A stretch of 64,000 nt of DNA, taken from contig CM041297.1 in assembly GCA_023052935.1 (NCBI GenBank), positions 6,934,280 to 6,998,279 of the forward strand, in the 5' to 3' direction. Positions 51,072 to 61,383 of this stretch are shown here, one piece after another. The position numbers and the translations under genes are program-made. The notes beneath the pieces are model-generated. The model did no database searches. It was not told the DNA's origin and worked only from the letters and a program-made list of their open reading frames with translations. Positions within the stretch are counted from its first letter, which is position 1; every line of letters starts with the position of its first letter. The DNA is from Piezodorus guildinii. Its lineage: Eukaryota; Arthropoda; Insecta; Hemiptera; Pentatomidae.

Positions 51072-51647
51072 GAGTTTATTACTGACAAAATAAGGAACAT
51101 TCAGGATTTTTCTGAAGTGCATGGATTGGGAACCGGAGGAATTTTATGGTGTAGTGTACCCCCATAGGTCAATGCCTTGTATCCAAATATGTCTAATAGT
51201 GGTTATATAAATCAGTTGGAATATTTTAAAAAACTAAATACTTTAAGTGAGAGAAGTTGGTTGAGTTTATTACTGACAAAATAAGGAACATTCAGGATTT
51301 TTCTGAAGTGCATGGATTGGGAACGGGAGGAATTTTATGGTGTAGTGTACCCCCATAGGTCAATGCCCTTGTATCCAAATATGTCTAATAGTGGTTATAT
51401 AAATCAGTTGGAATATTTTAAAAAACTAAATACTTTAAGTGAGAGAAGTTGGTTGAGTTTATTACTGACAAAATAAGGAACATTCAGGATTTTTCTGAAG
51501 TGCATGGATTGGGTACGGGAGGAATTTTATGGTTTAGTGTACCCCCATAGGTCAATGCCCTTGTATCCAAATATGTCTAATAATGGTTATATAAATCAGT
51601 TGGAATATTTTAAAAAACTAAATACTTTAAGTGAGAGAAGTTGGTTG
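51072..51647 (-). repeat. Three 192-bp tandem units of Jockey-derived sequence
   Basis: Units start at 51072, 51263 and 51455 (gagtttattactgacaaaat) and are almost identical. They carry the thumb region of family D (coding on the minus strand). The third unit ends at the inverted repeat that follows. High identity implies recent amplification. Confidence 0.9.
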
Positions 51648-51893
51648 AGGGTGCAGTCAATGTAACACACAATTAAGCGTAAACTTAATTTATTGGTGCC
51701 GACGTTTCGGCCTAAATTATAGGCCTTCTTCAGGGTGATTGTGTGAGCTGAGAAGTGGTTGTTGACGCCTTCTCAGCTCCCTCAATCGCCCTGAAGAAGG
51801 CCTATAATTCAGGCCGAAACGTCGGCACCAATAAATTAAGTTTACGCTTAATTGTGTGTTAAATTGACTGCACCCTGGACCAACTTTTCTCAT
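51634..51893. repeat. Large inverted repeat with gacgtttcgg motif
   Basis: Arms of ~95 bp (about 51640-51738 and 51787-51885) surround a ~50-bp centre. The left arm includes gggtgcagtcaatg, then ccgacgtttcggcc and ggccttcttcaggg; the right arm is its near-perfect complement. The same short motif pair occurs at 27095-27265. It may be a foldback or MITE-type element; a clear TSD is not seen. Confidence 0.85.
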
Positions 51894-52035
51894 AAATACA
51901 CACAGTTAACCATTGTCACTTCATGATTCCTACATACTTTAAGGTCAGTTTAAAATCTGTTTGAAGTTCCATTAAAATCAAGTTGTTGTTTTTTTAAATA
52001 TAAGTATAATAGTTTATTTTTTTTTATTTTTTTTT

Positions 52036-52240
52036 TTTTTTATTCATTGAGCAATATTACAATCTGTCCAATTCAGGACATTTTTAATAGTGATAACGTA
52101 CAACATTCATACTACATTCACACGATATATACAAAACTATAAATTTATATAATAATAATAATAAAATATACATATATACAAAATAAAATCAATAAAAATA
52201 TATACAATAGTCACTCATACCTATATACAATTCACAAGTT
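52036..52240 (-). mobile_element. LINE 3' UTR fragment (second Jockey subfamily)
   Basis: A T run (the tail) then ttcattgagcaatattacaa and gacatttttaatagtgataa, matching the reverse complement of the 3' UTR at 63240-63440. 5' truncated soon after tcactcatacctatatacaa. The same piece recurs at 53225-53440. Confidence 0.8.
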
Positions 52241-52379
52241 TATTAAAAAAAGAATCTGTACTTCTAAAACCCTCATCTGTAAATGTATATGGTCATTGAC
52301 AGCTATAGGATTAAACCTGTACCTATACAAGCCATGAAGGTTCTTGTGCTCAGTACATATAGAGATTAGTACTGTCTAT

Positions 52380-52617
52380 AGGAGTAATAGTGGTGTGCAA
52401 GAAAGGTCATTAGTCCGTGATCACGCTCAGCTGCCAGGCTACCCCCAATTTTCGGGTACCCATTTATAGATGTTAGGTGTGGCATCAGAAAGGTCTCTCT
52501 ACCCAGTGACGCCTTAATGGCTTATTAAATATTAAATAACTATCCTGCTACAACCGTGATTCGAACCCGAAATCCAGAGAACATTAGACTAGAGTTTTAT
52601 CTATTAGATCAGAGTAC
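52380..52617 (-). mobile_element. tRNA-derived SINE E, copy 2
   Basis: The minus strand starts ggtgtactctgatctaatag, with a box B-like gggttcgaatcac, and a ~170-bp body including gggtacccgaaaattggggg. Related in its head to 10440-10612. A poly-A run (52622-52641) lies on its 5' side and is unrelated to its own tail. Confidence 0.5.
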
Positions 52618-52636
52618 ACCATTTAAAAAAAAAAAA

Positions 52637-52790
52637 AAAAAAACGCTGCAACTTATTACACAATGGTTTATTATTTCCAAATAGCTGTATTAGAGTATAA
52701 ATGTTTATATATGGTAGCTGCAAATCTTTTCGATTTTTCAATATCTTCAATAATAACCTAGTTTTGGAGGAATTACATCTTTCATAGCTT
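52637..52790. repeat. Family G repeat fragment
   Basis: cgctgcaacttattacacaa, then tggtttattatttccaaata, matching 18633-18690. Confidence 0.55.
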
Positions 52791-52795
52791 GTGAT

Positions 52796-52893
<98 letters not shown>

Positions 52894-52895
52894 GT

Positions 52896-52969
<74 letters not shown>

Positions 52970-52970
52970 A

Positions 52971-53047
<77 letters not shown>
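52796..53047. repeat. Long (TA)n tract
   Basis: About 250 bp of TA repeats with occasional tgta/atta interruptions; long Tyr/Ile ORFs on both strands are artefacts of it. Confidence 0.97.
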
Positions 53048-53049
<2 letters not shown>

Positions 53050-53224
53050 TCAACTTTTTTATTCATTTTTTTTATTGCGCTTTTCTGAATCTAAATCATT
53101 TTACATATTTTTCTTTATTTTCAAAAATAAACTGAGTTAGGGGCACATTTATAATTAAAATTTCAATTTTTTTCTGTCTCATTTTCTATTTTTATAATTA
53201 ACCGCGGTTTTTTAATTAAAAACT

Positions 53225-53440
53225 GAGAAACAATTCTTTATTGAGCAATATTACAATCTGTTCAATCCAGGACATTTTTAATAGTGATAACGTACAACAT
53301 TCATACTACATTCACACGATATATACAAAACAATAAATTTATATAATAATAATAATACAATATACATATATACAAAACAAAATCAATAAAAATATATACA
53401 AAAGTCACTCATGCCTATATACAGTTAAAAACACTAATAA
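53225..53440 (-). mobile_element. LINE 3' UTR fragment (second Jockey subfamily)
   Basis: ttctttattgagcaatatta and gacatttttaatagtgataa again, nearly identical to 52045-52240. No clear coding part remains. Confidence 0.78.
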
Positions 53441-53518
53441 TTTTTTGTCTCATTCTTAATTTTTTTTCTTTTCTCGCTTAAAAAAGAAATTTTCTTTAAA
53501 AGTGCCTTGAAATAAAAT

Positions 53519-53830
53519 TGGGCTTGGATCCATCCTGACATCCCCCGTCCCAAATCCTTGTTAGCCCCCGAACCTCCAACCTCCCACGTCCAGCCTTAAT
53601 GGACAGCGACAGCCAGGCCTGGATTCAGCCAGACAGGCACAAAGCCTACGCATTGGCGGCACAACAAAGGAAATCCAGTTCCCCTGTAATCGCGTCAGCT
53701 CCTCTAATGAGGACTTCTCTCTTCTCTTCTCTCATTAGTCCGTCTGTTTTGTCAGTTTCTGATTGGCTGTTACAGTAGCCAATCCGTCTACAGTCTTCTC
53801 TTCGAGGCTAGAGAATATACAGTACATATA
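53519..53830. other. GC-richer unassigned segment
   Basis: C-rich first half (catcccccgtcccaaatcct region) and a CCAAT/ATTGG pair in gattggctgttacagtagcc at 53761-53780. It could be old promoter or LTR material. No ORF or repeat partner. Confidence 0.3.
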
Positions 53831-53904
53831 GAAGAAACATTCTAATGCTTTAAAAATGCGAAATGAACAAAATTGCTATATAAAATGAATGACGATTAAC
53901 GGAA

Positions 53905-53975
53905 AGTACTGTATCCATTTAGGAAGTGTTACAGAAAGCCCCAAAATCTCTGATTAATTTATTACTTAACCTATT
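53905..53975. mobile_element. Family P fragment
   Basis: Short match to the left end of family P: gtactgtatccatttaggaa, then ccccaaaatctctg. No second terminus. Confidence 0.45.
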
Positions 53976-54186
53976 TATCTGAGTCTTGGGTTAGAATCTC
54001 GGTTTTAGAATATTATTTATTTTGCTATTTCGACCGGAGAGAGAGTGGGGTACCGTGAGAAGGAAATAACAAGACTCTTTAAGAGATATTTTATATCGGA
54101 ATCAAAAATGGAGAAAAATAGTGCGGCAAACCGAGAATTTCGTTTTACGGTCTTAGGTGTAGAAACAGTACGATTATATGTACATA

Positions 54187-54778
54187 TTTACTTCAAGTAT
54201 ACTTATTTACTATATATTATTACTAAGTATACTAATAAGTATACTTATTTACTATATATTATTACTAAGTATACTAATAAGTATATTTATTTACTATATA
54301 GTATTACTAAGTATACTAATAAGTATACTTATTTACTATATATTATTACTAAGTATACTTATTTACTATATATTATTACTAAGTATACTTATTAGTATAC
54401 TTATTTACTATATATTATTACTAAGTATACTAATAAGTATACTTATTTACTATATATTATTACTAAGTATACTAATAAGTATACTTATTTACTATATATT
54501 ATTACTAAGTATACTAATAAGTATATTTATTTACTATATACTATTACTAAGTATACTAATAAGTATACTTATTTACTATATATTATTACTAAGTATACTA
54601 ATAAGTATACTTATTTACTATATATTATTACTAAGTATACTTATTAGTATACTTATTTACTATATATTATTACTAAGTATACTAATAAGTATACTTATTT
54701 ACTATATATTATTACTAAGTATACTAATAAGTATACTTATTTACTATATATTATTACTAAGTATACTTATTATTATAT
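54187..54778. repeat. 42-bp hairpin-forming minisatellite
   Basis: About 14 units of 42 bp (aagtatacttatttactata, then tattattactaagtatact). Each unit holds the inverted pair agtatactaataagtatact, so adjacent units can fold into hairpins. Two places have the inner segment inverted (near 54382 and 54640), and one unit is shortened. Since 42 is divisible by three, an ORF of 14-residue repeats appears; it has no coding support. Confidence 0.95.
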
Positions 54779-55022
54779 ATTATACTATATATATATATAT
54801 ATATATTTACTTCATTGGTTTTAGTAGTACAGTTGTTTTTTTTCGTCAAGGAAGGAAAAACATTTAGAATAAAACAGTATGTTTTTAGAATAACACTGAA
54901 TATGTAGTAATTACGTTTTGGGAAAACATTGAAATTTTAAAACGCTATTTTGAACCTAAGTGTTAGTCAGATGGTTTATATCGATACAATTGTACAATTA
55001 AACTAGAAGTAAATCCCATAAT

Positions 55023-55126
55023 AAAAATCTGGTGCGGGCAACACACGACTTTCACTTACCTCCATTTTTAAAATCAATGAAAGAATTTTCAAATACAGTT
55101 AGAGATAAAAATAAGTGAAACCATTA
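55023..55126 (+). mobile_element. Family A copy, left piece (with nested SINE)
   Basis: Left terminus aaaatctggtgcgggcaaca to aataagtgaaaccatta. SINE C follows; the copy resumes at 55427. Confidence 0.87.
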
Positions 55127-55413
55127 GATTTAGATTATTTATTTAACGTCACTTTATGCTACTATAGCTAATCGGACGATGCTACAGTGAGAGTCCTAAA
55201 TTTGGCCTATCCAGGTTTTATTAGGATAGGGATCTTTAACGAGTACCTGACATCGTACAGGCTCGGGACCACCTTTTAATGTCCCCTCCGATGGACGGCG
55301 TAACTAAGGATTTTTTACTCCCATTAAAAAATCCTAGGACCACCTGCGGGTTCGAACCCGTGACCTTTGGCATGGGAGGCTGTTACGCTAGCCACCCAGC
55401 TACAAGTGATCCC
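55127..55413 (-). mobile_element. SINE C inserted in family A
   Basis: A complete 287-bp copy between perfect 13-bp TSDs agtgaaaccatta (55114-55126 and 55414-55426). Minus-strand head gggatcacttgtagctgggt, box B acgggttcgaacccgc, tail aaataaataatc. Confidence 0.92.
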
Positions 55414-55426
55414 AGTGAAACCATTA

Positions 55427-55890
55427 AATAATTAATTAAATTAAATTTCTATAGAAACATGTCTTTTACTAAAAAATATATTATATTATTATCTAAAACA
55501 ATTACTTAGTTTTATCGGCTTTTTATCACTCTCTATTAACTTTTAAGCAAGTTTAATCAAAATCGTCGGAACCGTTTTCAAGAAAATCGAAAAAATGTGC
55601 AAAATCCATGGTATAAAGTGGCACTTCTGGTAAGCTCATTTTGATGAAAAAGGTTTTGTAACTTCTCGGGCTTATATTTGTCTTAAATATGAAATTTCAG
55701 TTTTATAGGATTTACCGCTTCTGCAAGGGAGTTACCACACACACACACAGACCTTTTTGCGGGACTTGGTTGTTTGGACTTAGGGGACCCTACAATGTGT
55801 TTTTTCGGTGAAAACTGGAATTCGAAAATTTTCATGATCGCTATACTTCCCCTTACTATATATAAGTAAGTAAGTAAGTGAAAGTAAAAA
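55427..55890 (+). mobile_element. Family A copy, right piece, internally deleted
   Basis: Continues to the full right end, with (AC)n at 55737-55750 and gtaagtaagtaagtgaaagt. About 450 bp of the centre is deleted at ttttaagcaagtttaatc (near 55548). Confidence 0.87.
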
Positions 55891-56024
55891 CAAATTTAAG
55901 AGAATGCAAATGATATAAATAAAATAGTAAGTTTCTATAGAAGTAAATCAAAATATTGGTTTCGTAAAACATGGTCTTTTGTATTTTCACCAAATCAACA
56001 ACTCAAATGCAGTAGACTGGCAAT

Positions 56025-56095
56025 CAAACCTACGTTTCGGAGTTCAACAATAATGTAATTTGATCATCAGCGTTTCGTTAACTTAAGAAGTATAT
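56025..56095. repeat. Half-site of the gacgtttcgg palindrome motif
   Basis: cctacgtttcggagttcaac, then gtaatttgatcatcagcgtt: the same motif order as the palindromes at 27095 and 51640, but with one arm only. Confidence 0.45.
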
Positions 56096-56484
56096 ACAAA
56101 AAAATCGTGAATGTTCTCTGAGGTATAAATATTCTTAACGCAGTACAAATACTTTTATTAACGTCTGAAATCGCTCGTTTTTAGTTGCTTATTGATACAA
56201 AATACTATTTAAAATTTTTCTATCAAGTAATTAAATTCGGAAGTGCCTTAAAATTTGCGAAGCATAAGAGTAAACAATTTGAAATATGACAATGACATTA
56301 GCGTTGGAAGGTGGCACGACCATCCTAAACATTTCTGGGACAATTGAAATAAACTAAAATAAATTACAAAAAAAAAAAAAAAAGATATGTATGGTCAGAT
56401 GCTGTTTTTAATTCCTAGCACGTTTTAGATTTGAAAATTGATATGCATATAGACATTGCTTACAAAAATAAATTATATTTGAAA

Positions 56485-57137
56485 CCCCTTGGTGATATTG
56501 ATGTATCAGGGCATACTTTTGAACACGTAGAGAAATTCAAGTATTTAGGTTCAATTATAACTAGAAAAAATGAAATCCAGGAAGAAATAAAGTCCCGGTT
56601 AAAGGTGGGAAATGCGTGTTATTATTCAGTTGCTAAGTTACTCAGTTCGCGGCTTCTATCTAAAAACTTAAAGGTTAGAATTTATAAAACTATTATTCTT
56701 CCAATGGTTCTTTACGGATGTGAAACGTGGCCGCTTACTTTGAAGGATGTACAACGGCTTAAGGTTTTCGAAAATAAGGTATTGCGTAAAATATTTGGTC
56801 CGAAGAGAGATGAGGCCACTGAGGATTTTAGAAGGTGCACAGCGCGGAATTGCAGAACTTGTATCCTGTGAATATAATTGAGCTGATTGCATCGCGGAGA
56901 CTCTAATGGGCGAGTAAAGTTGTTGGGCTCGATGACGAGCGGATTCCGAGAAGGTTGGTATTCGCTGATCCGACTGGTAGGCGTCCGAAAGGTAGGCCGA
57001 AGCGTCGATGGGAGGATTGCATTAAGGCTTATCTCGGGGGCTTGGGCTTGACCGGTGAACATTGGACGAGTCTGTGTAGGCGGAATTTGGTGGTATCGGC
57101 ATCGAACCTTCGGGTTCGCTAAGCTTATTATTATTAT
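56485..57137 (+). mobile_element. RTE-type LINE (family B) with TSD
   Basis: A 653-bp 3' copy between 9-bp TSDs tatttgaaa (56476-56484 and 57138-57146). Reads from GDIDVSGHTFEHVEKFKYLG to IFGPKRDEATEDFR in frame, then shifts; the 3' end has RPKRRWEDC-like coding and atcgaaccttcgggttcgct with an ATT tail. Confidence 0.88.
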
Positions 57138-57147
57138 TATTTGAAAT

Positions 57148-57962
57148 CCATCTGTTTTCCTACCTGAACAATTTTTAAACTACAAGCTTTTTCTAAAAAT
57201 AATCTTACATTTCCGCCAGTACTGTAATGCCTGAAAAACAACAAATACTGAATGTTTACTCTTTTGATTTCAATGTGTATATTAAATAAAAAAATATATC
57301 ATCCCATTCATCTCCAAAACAAATAAACTTTATCTATCATCAGCTACCTTGGGTCACTACAAGCGTCTAACTTGAGATCCTCTGTGTCGCTTCGGTTCTC
57401 GTAGGTTGTCAATTAAATTAAGTTTTTTTTAATAGTATCTCTTCTTGCAGCAACTTAAATTTAGTTTAAAAATTTTCAGAAACTCACATTTTAATGGAAA
57501 ATGGTATTTGATCCAGCAAATAGTTGGAATTAGCATTCCACGAGCTTGCTAAATATGAGAGGAAAAACTGTGCCTGATCTAACTTAGTAGTAGATTTATT
57601 TGATTTTTTATGTAAAATAAAAGCTCAAAAGTTTTTTATTTATCAGTCTCTATAGCTAAGTATTGTTTACACGTAGTTAATAATACAGATAAATTTGCTA
57701 AATCTACACAAATAGTAAATACAAGTTCATAACAAACCTCATAATTACATACTTTCTTATTATAGTGCCATAAATAGATAAATTGTCCTTTGAATATTTA
57801 CTTTCTTTATGAATAATAGATAATCAATGTAATTAAGCAACAAAGAAAGATATTTCTAAAAGGGGGAATAAGGAAATATACATAACTTAGTAATTAACAA
57901 TATAAAGACTTTAGTTATCGGTAATGTATCATGAAGGTTATACCAACTTACTAGAACATCAC
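57148..57962. other. AT-rich stretch without a feature
   Basis: No ORF with motifs. A weak D-like phrase (gcgtctaacttgagatcctc, 57364) is too short to call. Confidence 0.3.
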
Positions 57963-58170
57963 GGCAGAAGCTCAGGTTGGCGACCATTCAGCGAACGGCT
58001 TTGCTACGAGTAACAAAGGCTTACCGTACGGTATCGCATGAGGCGGTTCAAATTCTTGAAGGAGGGGTACCTCTAGACCTCCTGCGCGAAGATTCATTTA
58101 AAAATAGGCATCTTTAATTGTTATCTTATTGTAGGCACAAGAGGCAAGGCTCAACAGGTCTACCGTGGAA
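57963..58170 (+). pseudogene. R1-clade LINE ORF2 fragment
   Basis: 57970-58104 reads LRLATIQRTALLRVTKAYRT, then VSHEAVQILEGGVPLDLLRE. The phrase R-x-x-LLR-x-x-x-AYRT-x-S-x-EA-x-x-x-x-x-G-x-PP/LDLL is highly characteristic of R1/TRAS-type ORF2 downstream of the RT. It is only ~45 codons long and is followed by decayed sequence. Confidence 0.75.
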
Positions 58171-58218
58171 TACCACCAAATACTGTCTACACAGACTCGT
58201 CCAATGATCACCGTTCAA
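58170..58218 (-). mobile_element. Family B sliver
   Basis: ataccaccaaatactgtcta, then cacagactcgtccaatgatc matches the 3' coding end of family B in reverse. It meets the duplicated block at a shared ttcaa. Confidence 0.6.
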
Positions 58219-58849
58219 AGGATCTTCTCCGTTAAAAATCTGGTGCAGGTAACACACGACTTTCACTTACCTCCGTTTTTGAAATCGATTGAAGAATTTT
58301 CAAATCCAGTTAGAGATGAAAATGAATGAAACCATTAAAGAACTAATTAAATTGAATTTCTATAGAAACATGTGTTTTATTAAAAAATCTATTATATTAT
58401 TATCTAAAATAATCAGTTAGTTTTATTGGTTTATCATCACTCTTCATTAAGTTTCACAAGCTTGTGTATATGAAAATATTTTTCTAAAATCTTTAGCTTT
58501 CCAACGGTATATTATACATCTATATTACTGTTCTTATGTCCAGAAACAAAAAATTGCAATTTAAAATATTTTTTCAGTTTTCTCCTTTAGTTGTTTATCA
58601 AATTCGCTCAACTTGCATGTTTAGCTGTTAATTATCTATGCTAACAAGATGATATAGTTATTTTTATAGAATCTACAGAATTAAAGGTACTTTAGAAGAA
58701 AAAAATATAAAATATCTTCATTAAAGCCCTGTCAGACTACTTCAATTGGAATAAAACCTACTCGATATTGAAGCCCGTTAAATTTCACATCTACATAACG
58801 ATTTTGATCAAAATTGTTAAAGCCGTTTTTGAGATAATCGTAATAATAA
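58214..58849 (+). mobile_element. Family A, duplicate of the 47.9-kb copy
   Basis: Includes the same upstream flank (tcaaaggatcttctccgtt) as 47873-47891, then family A to gagataatcgtaa. It differs from the first copy by scattered substitutions and then carries the same family B insertion at the same base. Confidence 0.88.
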
Positions 58850-59100
58850 TAATGATAGGCTTAGCGAACCCGAAGGTTCGATGCCGATACCACCAAACTT
58901 CGCCTACACAGACTCGTCCAATGTTCACCAATCAAGCCCAAGCTCCCGAGATCAGCCTTAACGCAATCCTCCCATCGACGCTTCGGCCTACAGTTGGAAG
59001 AATAATAGTTTTATAAATTCTAACCTTTAAGTTTTTAGACAGAAGCCGCGAGCTAAGTAATTTAGCAACTGAATAACACGCATTTCCCGCCTTTAATCGA
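58850..59100 (-). mobile_element. Family B in the duplicated block, internally deleted
   Basis: Same insertion site as 48496-49073, but ~320 bp is deleted at cggcctac/agttggaag (58990), and the block ends at about 59100 without the second TSD. The reading frame is lost. Confidence 0.85.
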
Positions 59101-59189
59101 GCAACATAAATATATAAGACATAATAAATATAACTTATATATAATAATACTTTTTATATATATTAATTTTAATTTACAACACCACATTA

Positions 59190-59435
59190 AAGTTATAGAA
59201 TGAAATGTTTTAGTATGATTTGGATCAAAACTAAATGCGTTAGTAAATTATTAACTTTAGAAAATAACATTAATATTATATGGTATTATAATATTTCTAA
59301 AACGCGTTTTTAAAGCATATAAGAGTTCATAATATATAAAATAAAACCAAATAGAATATTTAGATAAAACTAAATTATCAGAAAACAAATACGTCAAATG
59401 TCCTTTAGTATCTTTAGGAAAGTAACGTCTTAATT
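59190..59435 (+). mobile_element. Family P fragment
   Basis: Right two thirds of family P: gaatgaaatgttttagtatg, then gtcctttagtatctttagga and aacgtctta. The left end is missing. Confidence 0.55.
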
Positions 59436-59469
59436 TTAGAAAAAAATATTGGTAACTTTTTGTCTGAGA

Positions 59470-60046
59470 TCTCTTACGGTTTTCCTCATTACAATAACCC
59501 TGCTGCAATGGGTGCATTGATTTCTACGCGTACTATCTTGCGATACAACGCGTATTTTTATTACATAATATAAATTATGTTACAGAACATTAAGTTACAG
59601 AATATAAAAAAATTGTATAATAATAACTGGTAAATAAAACTAATAAATATAAACTGATAAATTAATCATTTGTTATAAAGAATTAACAAAATAATACTAA
59701 CTAATTGACTAAACAATGAAACCAGTAACAAATAATAAATAATTCATTTGTTATAACTACTTAACGAAATAATACAAACTAACTAACTAATTGACTAGTA
59801 TTAGTAACAGTGAAAGTAAATGAAATAAAAATTAATAACGAGTTATTGCCTGTTGCTATTTCTCTAATTCTGCTTAGTCCACCCGGTCCACAAATTCATC
59901 AAATTTTGAAAAATATTTGTAAAAAGGTCACACTTCGAAGGCGGCCATTGGTCTCCGTTAAGTAGGACTGTTGAGATCACTTTGTGTCTATGTTTGTCCA
60001 GTTTACTGCAATCGAATAAAAGATGGTCGTATGTCTGTTCGCTTTT
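59470..60046 (-). mobile_element. LINE family J: 3' UTR and ORF2 end
   Basis: The minus strand has KSEQTYDHLLFDCSKLDKHR, HKVISTVLLNGDQWPPSKCD and LMNLWTGWTKQN with a stop at about 59866, then a 3' UTR to gtactatcttgcgataca-complement and beyond. The upstream part of the ORF is across the SINE at 60047-60327. Confidence 0.75.
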
Positions 60047-60327
60047 GTTTATTTATTTAACGTCACTTTATGCTACTATGGCTAATCGGACGATACTACA
60101 GTGGGAGTTATAAATTTTGCCTATCCAGGTTTTATTAGGATAGGGATCTTTAACGAGTACCTGACATCGCACAGGCTCGAGACCACCTTTTAACGTCCCC
60201 TCCGAAGGACGGCGTAACTAAGGATTTTTTACTCCCATTAAAAAATCCTAGGACCACCTGCGGGTTTGAACCCGTGACCTTTGGCATAGGAGACTGTTAC
60301 GCTAACCACCCAGCTACAAGTGATCCC
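60047..60327 (-). mobile_element. SINE C inserted in LINE J coding sequence
   Basis: A complete 281-bp copy between perfect 13-bp TSDs tctgttcgctttt (60034-60046 and 60328-60340). Minus-strand head gggatcacttgtagctgggt, box B acgggttcaaacccgc. It splits the zinc-knuckle codons of the LINE. Confidence 0.92.
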
Positions 60328-60830
60328 TCTGTTCGCTTTTACCGTCACACTTACAGATTTTGTCGTCTGTTAGTTTGAATCGAAATAAATAGCTCCAGGC
60401 TCCCCAATGTCCCGTCAGGAATTGTGTCAGTTTGTAGGATATTTTTTTAAGTTTAGTTCGATCGTCAATTGTTTTTATGAAGTCATAGGTGTGTCTACCT
60501 TGTGTTGAGATGGCCTATTTTGTATTCCACTTCTGCCTTGTTTTCATTGACAGTAAGTGTTTGATGGCGCTGAGATCTCTTAATTTTTTTTTAATGGATT
60601 TCAAAAGGAATGAAATATTTTTCTCTACAAAATGAAAATAGAAAAACCCAGCTATTGTGTAATGGACAGGCGACTCTGGATGAGATACTTTGACAGCTAT
60701 ACAGTCACCTTTCCCAGTAATTATTTTGCTGAGGTGTATTCGTAATCCGCGTTAGTTATAAACTTGAAGATTATATTTGATGTTTAAGTTTCCTCGACTT
60801 GCAAAGTTCAAGGTGCTTTGCCTAGTTATA
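60328..60830 (-). pseudogene. LINE family J ORF2, RNase H to knuckle region
   Basis: A ~130-codon minus-strand frame broken by only one TAG (near 60515). Pieces: LRIHLSKIITGKGDCIAVKV, VEKNISFLLKSIKKKLRDLS, HTYDFIKTIDDRTKLKKISY, KLTQFLTGHWGAWSYLFRFK and DDKICKCDG. The RFL-T-G-H-x-x-x-x-x-YL-x-R-F segment before the C-x-C knuckle is typical of R1/I-type ORF2 C termini. It is a relic but well preserved. Confidence 0.75.
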
Positions 60831-60939
60831 ATAAGATTACTTCATGGTCTTTACTTAAGTATAAAGGAAATTATTAAATGTGATCATCTTTGTGTTTCCT
60901 GTAAATAAACTATTTTAAAAGTTCCTTTTTTGGTTTATT

Positions 60940-61070
60940 ACTTTCAATAATCAACCTTTGTAATCGACTAAAAAAAAAAATAAATAAATAAAAAAATTAC
61001 CCCTGCTCAAAATTTGAGAGCTTACGTTTCAAGATGCTTATAATCGGAATAAGGAATAAAAAAAAGTTAG
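60940..61070. repeat. Family G repeat fragment
   Basis: tttattactttcaataatca, an A-rich run, then cccctgctcaaaatttgaga and gcttacgtttcaagatgc. Same order at 62640-62762. Confidence 0.6.
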
Positions 61071-61371
61071 CTTGTCCGCTGTCCGCGGCATTTCTCTGAA
61101 ACTGTTGTACCAATTTTTTTAAATTCGCCACAAAAATACAAATCCATGCAACGATGATAAAAACACCTAGACGTTGATATCAACTGTAAAATGGCGGCCG
61201 ATTATACGTATATACGGAAAAATAAAAAATAAAAAAAAATTGAAATTTCACTTATATGTACGCTTTTGACAGTTATTTTTGAAGATAGATAAAAAAATTA
61301 TTAGTGTTTTTTTAACAAAAAATACGCGAATAATTATATAAAAGAGAAAAAAGAAATGAAAAAAAATGAAA
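61071..61371. other. No recognisable feature
   Basis: AT-rich, with a palindromic cgctgtccgcgg patch near 61078; no ORF. Confidence 0.3.
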
Positions 61372-61383
61372 TTTTACCCATAT

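Noticed and set aside
51072..51647. CRISPR-like array
   Set aside because: The units are contiguous 192-bp tandem copies without unique spacers, in eukaryotic Jockey-derived sequence.
51690..51735. Hammerhead ribozyme-like string (ctgaaga ... ggcc-stem ... gaaac on the minus strand)
   Set aside because: The core has an extra base between the CUGANGA string and stem II, and there is no room for stem III between gaaac and gtc, so the canonical fold is not possible as I read it.
52604..53140. Long Tyr/Ile ORFs on both strands
   Set aside because: Artefacts of the (TA)n tract.
54178..54867. 229-codon ORF of Ile/Leu/Tyr repeats
   Set aside because: It is just the 42-bp minisatellite read in frame (42 is a multiple of three); no motif, start context or composition supports a protein.
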